Source of the DNA: Rapana venosa
Taxonomy: Eukaryota > Mollusca > Gastropoda > Neogastropoda > Muricidae
Assembly: GCA_028751875.1 (NCBI GenBank)
Contig: CM054134.1
Span: 49,347,738 to 49,411,737 of the forward strand
DNA: 64,000 nucleotides
Direction: 5' to 3'
Shown: piece after piece, positions 59,922 to 64,000 of the stretch
Position numbering within the stretch: the first letter of the stretch is position 1
How the letters are laid out: each line of letters starts with the position of its first letter
Notes under the pieces: generated by a model
The model's input: only the letters and a program-made list of their open reading frames with translations
What the model was told of the DNA's origin: nothing
The model's database searches: none
Program-made: the position numbers and the translations under genes

Positions 59922-60262
59922 TATTAGGGGGACGGGATAGCCTGGTGGTTGGCATAATGTGCTCGTGATCTGCTGACCGGAGTTCGATTCCCGTTCAAGA
60001 GGATTTTTCCTCTGGCCGACTCCACTCACAAAAAAAGTACTCCGGATGAGACTATAAACCGAGGTCTCGTGTGCGAACGCATGCAGAACATCTTGCGCAC
60101 ACGTTAAAACCAGTTCCGCTTTTTGGAAGAGAATGCCATTGTGTGCCGGTGGGAACGGATGACAAATATCACAAAAATGCATACACACGGGGACTGGATG
60201 TAAAAAAAAGCACATGAGTGGTTATTCCATTATCCTCGAAATAAAAGAATAAATAAAAATAA
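59922..60262 (+). mobile_element. SINE family A, full-length copy (+)
   Basis: Head GGGGGACGGGATAGCCTGGT with B box GAGTTCGATTCCC, A body, and tail CCATTATCCTCGAAATAAAA then (AATA)n. Confidence 0.92.
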
Positions 60263-60282
60263 TTAATAAATAAATTGTTGTC

Positions 60283-60690
60283 AGTAGCCTAAGGAGCTTA
60301 GTGAATGGTGTCCTGCGTATTTAAGGTCAGAACAGCCACCACTGAATAACATGAAAGTAACTCACCAATAGGCATAGTGCAGGGCCTCTGTAGCTGGTGG
60401 CTCCATGGCAGCCAAACATTAAAGAGCTCCATGTGGATCCTAAGGATGTGACATAGTGAACCTTTGAATAGCTGGGGCAGAGAGATTGAAAAGTGTTGGG
60501 AGGGAACATCACTAACATTTTTTTTAAACGAAAAAAAAGAGGCGGCACCCCAAAGAAAAGCAAAACAAAAAACAACCATACAACAACAAAAACATACAGA
60601 ATATGCCTGTGCCAGCTCTCTTTTGACTCAGAACTGCCCTGCCAGGAGGCATTGGAGAACAGGGTGGATTGGGGGTGGGGAACGATAAGC
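60283..60690 (+). repeat. Possible repeat family F, copy 2
   Basis: Colinear with 2676-3175 by eye. See that entry. Confidence 0.35.
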
Positions 60691-60894
60691 GATTTTTCTT
60701 TTTAAAGTGCCTTATGTTTAAAGTAAAGTTTATACACTTTGTCCGAGAGGGCCTTTAACTTCTTCACCCAGCAAAACTCAGTACTGCTTGTGATGAGCGT
60801 TAAATAATGTATGTCCGGATAGTCCTTCCTTCTTCCAAAAATTGATTTTTGAATAGACTAGGACTAATTTTACTGTAAATATGGTAAAAAGATG

Positions 60895-61029
60895 AATGTT
60901 ACACCGGAAGTTGGCGAAATTCGCATTGGAGTTATCCTGTCCCAAAACACGTGCGGAAAATCCGTGGAAGAGTGTGTTGTAAACGATTTTTTGTGTTGTT
61001 CTGATGATATTTATGCTGCGAATAAAAGA
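60895..61029 (+). promoter_or_regulatory. TBL3 promoter / 5' UTR
   Basis: CACCGGAAGTTGGCG at 60901-60915 contains a consensus ETS site about 125 bp before the ATG. There is no TATA box, consistent with a housekeeping gene. Confidence 0.5.
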
Positions 61030-61049
61030 ATGGCCCCGTTGAAAAAGAA
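61030..61049 (+). CDS. TBL3 exon 1
   Basis: ATG GCC CCG TTG AAA AAG AA|GTAAGTAC. The intron of about 2.4 kb holds a family B SINE, a GA tract and repeat E. Confidence 0.72.
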
Positions 61050-62089
61050 GTAAGTACAATTAGAAGTTAAATGGGATCGTTTTACGGTATTTAAGAGTAG
61101 CCGGCATCGTGCTTGGACAGTTTACTTGAAGTCTGTAAGTGTAACACTTTCCCCGTAAGAGTACTAAGACTGGTCAATAACTGATTAAGAGTTGACCATC
61201 GTCAACAAATGTGACTGTTTTTCTTTTCGATCCCCCCTCCCCCCCCCCCCTTCCACACACACACAAAGGGGTGGTGGCGTTGGCTTACAACTCAAAGCAT
61301 GTTTTCTGTTCAGTGTTTTTGCAAAGTATTAATAATAATGAAGTTCATTGTGACAACTGTAGTACAGTATAATGACTTAATGTATACTATAGTATAGTAC
61401 AGTTACGATGAGTTAGTGTACAAGGTAAAAGATATTTAGACAGTGTATATTAAATATATCATTTTTTTTAAACAAACAGAAAATGGAGAGGCAAGGCATT
61501 TGAAAATAAAATAAGGAAATCATAACAAAAATAATTCACAGTAGTGAGTAGAGCACTAGAACTATAAAGAGATCCCATCCATGGGCATTTTATATGCTGA
61601 ATCATAGTGGATGTTAACATCAGCTGCACCCAGTGGACAGTCAAAATAAAGTTAACTTGCACAGACCAGTACTTAAGCTTTGATTCATATGATGGACACT
61701 TTTTTTTTTTTTAACCAAGTGGTTAAGACTGTTCGACTTATGCCTGGGCCATGAAGTTGTGGGTTTGAATCTTGGTGATGTCTGATGGGTTTTATGACCT
61801 CCCAAGTCAGTTTCAAGTGCATACCTGCAAGTGCCTTAATTCCCTTCATGTGCATACACATGCAGAAGATTAAATATATACGTTAATTAATAATTATCCT
61901 GTCGTTTGGTGGGTTATACACTTATAAATAGAAACATGAACATATCCAGCATGTAACTGTACAATGAGTTGAGCAGCTCTGAAGTCAGACTCAGAATGTG
62001 TATGCTGAGGCCAGCAGGCAGACCTGTTGCAAAATAACAAGCACAGGAGAAGACTCTAGAGTTTATGCACTCTCACAGTAAAGGTTTAA

Positions 62090-62154
<65 letters not shown>

Positions 62155-63550
62155 TGCAATTTACAAAGGCCAATAACTTGAATAAGACTGAAATTAATCA
62201 CAGTGATAACCTAAATGTATATATATATATGTATATAAAACATTGCAAGTTCTATAACATACTTTAACACTTTATTGTTTATAACATTCCTTGTAAACAT
62301 GAATTGTCTCGTTACTAAGAGATTGCGAAAAACCATCCAGAAAAAATTCTAACCAAAAGGTATTCATGAATAATTAATTAAAGCCACCATAAACTTGAAT
62401 TTCATTTTGGTTCATCTGCAGTACAAAACAGCGGATGACAAGAAGTATACAGAACTTTGTGTACCACATAATGACATACTGACTCCAATTTAAGAGTGTG
62501 AGGAAGATTACTGTGGTGGAAACACTTCAAACAGGAAAACTGTCATTAGTATCAATCAGGTAATAGAGTAAAACAAAACAAAAATTGCCAGAATCAATAA
62601 TTTCTACTTGACAGCTGAGGAAGAATACTGTAAAGACTCAGGCAATAGGATCTAGAGCTATGAAAAATAAAATTTCAGCTGCTGGAAAAATGCAAAAATC
62701 CAGACCACTCATTCTCATGGCTCAAAGAGTTCACAGATTAGAGGGGCTCTGGTTCCACCGTGGGGATGCCAGGGGCCTTTCATTATAAACAGCATCCCCG
62801 CTTTCTGGAAATTCTGTGCTAGGAACTCCCTCTTTTCTATCCTTTTTTTGTCTCTGCCATGTTCCTATTTTTTCCCCCTGTCATTTCCTTCTTGTCTATT
62901 TTCTGCCTTCTAACTAGTCTCAGTTCTTGTTCTTGTCCATTTTCCTGCCGTTTTTCCAGAAAGACTTAAAAAGATTATACAATTTTGTTCCAACACCGAA
63001 GTCAGATATGCTGTGCCTATGTAGGCGCTTTATGGCAGCACAACTCTTTATTGCTCATGATTATAACAGATAATGATAGTTGCTGTCTGAGCATGTGAAG
63101 AAGAAGAAGAAGAGAAAGGGGGTGCTGGTAAAGAAGGAAAGCCATCTTTGAATATCATTATCATCGTCTATCATGATCTTTCAAACAATAGTGCCGTAAC
63201 TTGAAGTTGAAGTTAAAGGAACCATTTTTATTACTTTGCTTGACACAGGAAATAAGGTAAGCCTGGAAAGGGGAATCTTGTGGTGAGGGAGCAAAAAGTC
63301 AACATCTGCCTCTGAGAACTTTTCATTTGATTATTTAATGGCACTGTCAGAAAGTGGTCCATTTTCATAATTCATGTGCATTTGAATTTAAACAGTTTCT
63401 TTTAAAGGTCTGTTCACTTGTGTGATTCTCCCGCCCATCCCCCCCCCCCCCCCCCCCCTGTTGTTCCTTTGTAAAATATCTGTTTACTGTGTGTGCAGTT
63501 TGGCTGCTGTCCAGAAAGTGGAAGCTTTCTATACAGGAGGAAATATACAG
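61030..63550 (+). CDS. TBL3/Utp13 homologue, first two coding exons (partial)
   Basis: CDS begins join(61030..61049, 63499..63550) and continues beyond the window. Exon 1 is MAPLKK plus two bases, donor GAA|GTAAGT. Exon 2 follows acceptor TGTGTGCAG|TTTGG, reading NLAAVQKVEAFYTGGNIQ with donor CAG|GTGTGT. This fits the N-terminus of TBL3, where the (T)N.A...KIEPFYKGG pattern precedes the first WD40 blade. Known role: Utp13/TBL3 is a tandem WD40 protein of the UTP-B complex of the small-subunit processome, acting in 18S pre-rRNA processing in the nucleolus. Only about 24 residues are visible, so the call rests on one short motif plus clean splice phases. Confidence 0.72.
61713..61895 (+). mobile_element. 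SINE family B copy
   Basis: Head CCAAGTGGTTAAGACTGTTCG and B box GGGTTTGAATC, then CAAGTGCATACCTGCAAGTGC and a GATTAAATAT tail. Confidence 0.8.
62083..62152. repeat. GA microsatellite
   Basis: (GA)n with one GG interruption. Confidence 0.95.
62757..63112 (+). repeat. Repeat family E, copy 6
   Basis: GGGGATGCCAGGGGCC left end with AGCATCCCC, pyrimidine-rich body, and end ATGATAGTTGCTGTCTGAGC. It lies inside TBL3 intron 1. Confidence 0.75.
63437..63459. repeat. Poly(C) tract
   Basis: C-run of about 20, 40 bp upstream of the TBL3 exon 2 acceptor. Confidence 0.85.
63499..63550 (+). CDS. TBL3 exon 2
   Basis: 52 nt; completes codon AA|T and ends in phase 0. The sequence after 63550 to the window end shows no further exon I can support. 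Confidence 0.75.
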
Positions 63551-64000
63551 GTGTGTTGGCGTTTGGTTTTGTCGGGGTGGGGGGTATTTTTTATGCTTGA
63601 AAAGAAGTTTGTTATGTTGACACACACCAGTTTCTTAGTTTTAAACATGAAGCTTTGTGTACTTTCAGCCATATGAATTTACAGAGGCTGATCATGTTTT
63701 CTAATGTAATTCAGGATACAAGACAATAGGATAAATTAGGTTTGGGAGAGACTCGGAGAGGGTGTGTCCTCTTTGTTCCATTTTGCCTGTTGTTGACATA
63801 CTCGAGATCAGTGCAAACTGGCTGGTAGAGGCCATTGGTACTGATAGGAAGTCCTGGCTTGAAGTTGTATGCCTGTTGTATTTATGAGTTATCTAAATTT
63901 ATATCTTTCTTGTCCATTTTACCTATTGCTTTTGTCTCTCAGTCTCTCCCGCACAATTTTTCTTTTCATTTGGAAACTGTGACTAATCTTAGTAGTTGTT

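Overview
Eukaryotic genomic DNA, most likely from a marine gastropod mollusc. The genes are split by GT-AG introns and conserved exons are small islands in repeat-rich DNA. There are many microsatellites, tRNA-derived SINEs of invertebrate type and 5'-truncated non-LTR retrotransposons. The gastropod assignment is an inference from repeat style and gene structure; I cannot confirm a species. No bacterial operons, CRISPR arrays or viral genes are seen.

Four protein-coding loci can be supported. (1) An actin-family gene on + (exon 1 at 5210-5329, exon 2 at 16716-17717, one intron of about 11.4 kb). Its 373-residue product is clearly an actin, but several nucleotide-site residues that are almost invariant in actins are replaced (canonical G15, Q137, G158, H161), and the D-loop is remodelled. 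(2) A nudE (NDE1/NDEL1) homologue on - (39761 down to 24246). Eight exons form one continuous frame with matching phases, and a separate last exon ends in the family-typical LSV tail; one connecting exon is unresolved. (3) A small unnamed gene on - (56393 down to 47869) for a 182-residue protein with a Lys/His/Ser N-terminus and a Gly/Pro/Tyr/Ala repeat domain. (4) The first two coding exons (61030-61049, 63499-63550) of a TBL3/Utp13 homologue on +, which runs off the right edge. Actin and nudE converge on 18-24 kb; genes 3 and 4 diverge from about 56-61 kb.

Region by region: 1-5 kb holds repeats (a 23-bp minisatellite, LINE tails, a SINE, and an RTE-like LINE fragment with target-site duplication). 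5.2-17.7 kb is the actin gene; its intron contains two copies of a 1.2 kb LINE 3' region, a homopolymer-rich stretch that looks like assembly damage, a 0.9 kb CA-rich composite satellite, a 27-bp minisatellite, a 300-bp CTT tract and a degenerate LINE with a chimeric tRNA/5S SINE inside. 17.7-24.2 kb is convergent 3' flank with a 1.25 kb CACT-type tetranucleotide array ending in about 60 C residues. 24.2-39.8 kb is nudE. 40.3-46.9 kb is gene-poor, with SINEs, LINE pieces and two tandem homologous blocks of unknown nature. 46.9-56.4 kb is the Gly/Pro/Tyr-rich gene. 56.4-64 kb holds repeats and the TBL3 start.

The best candidates for something new are the divergent actin, the unnamed Lys/His/Ser + Gly/Pro/Tyr protein, the tRNA/5S chimeric SINE, and a hairpin-ended repeat family with at least six copies. 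No multi-gene system was found.
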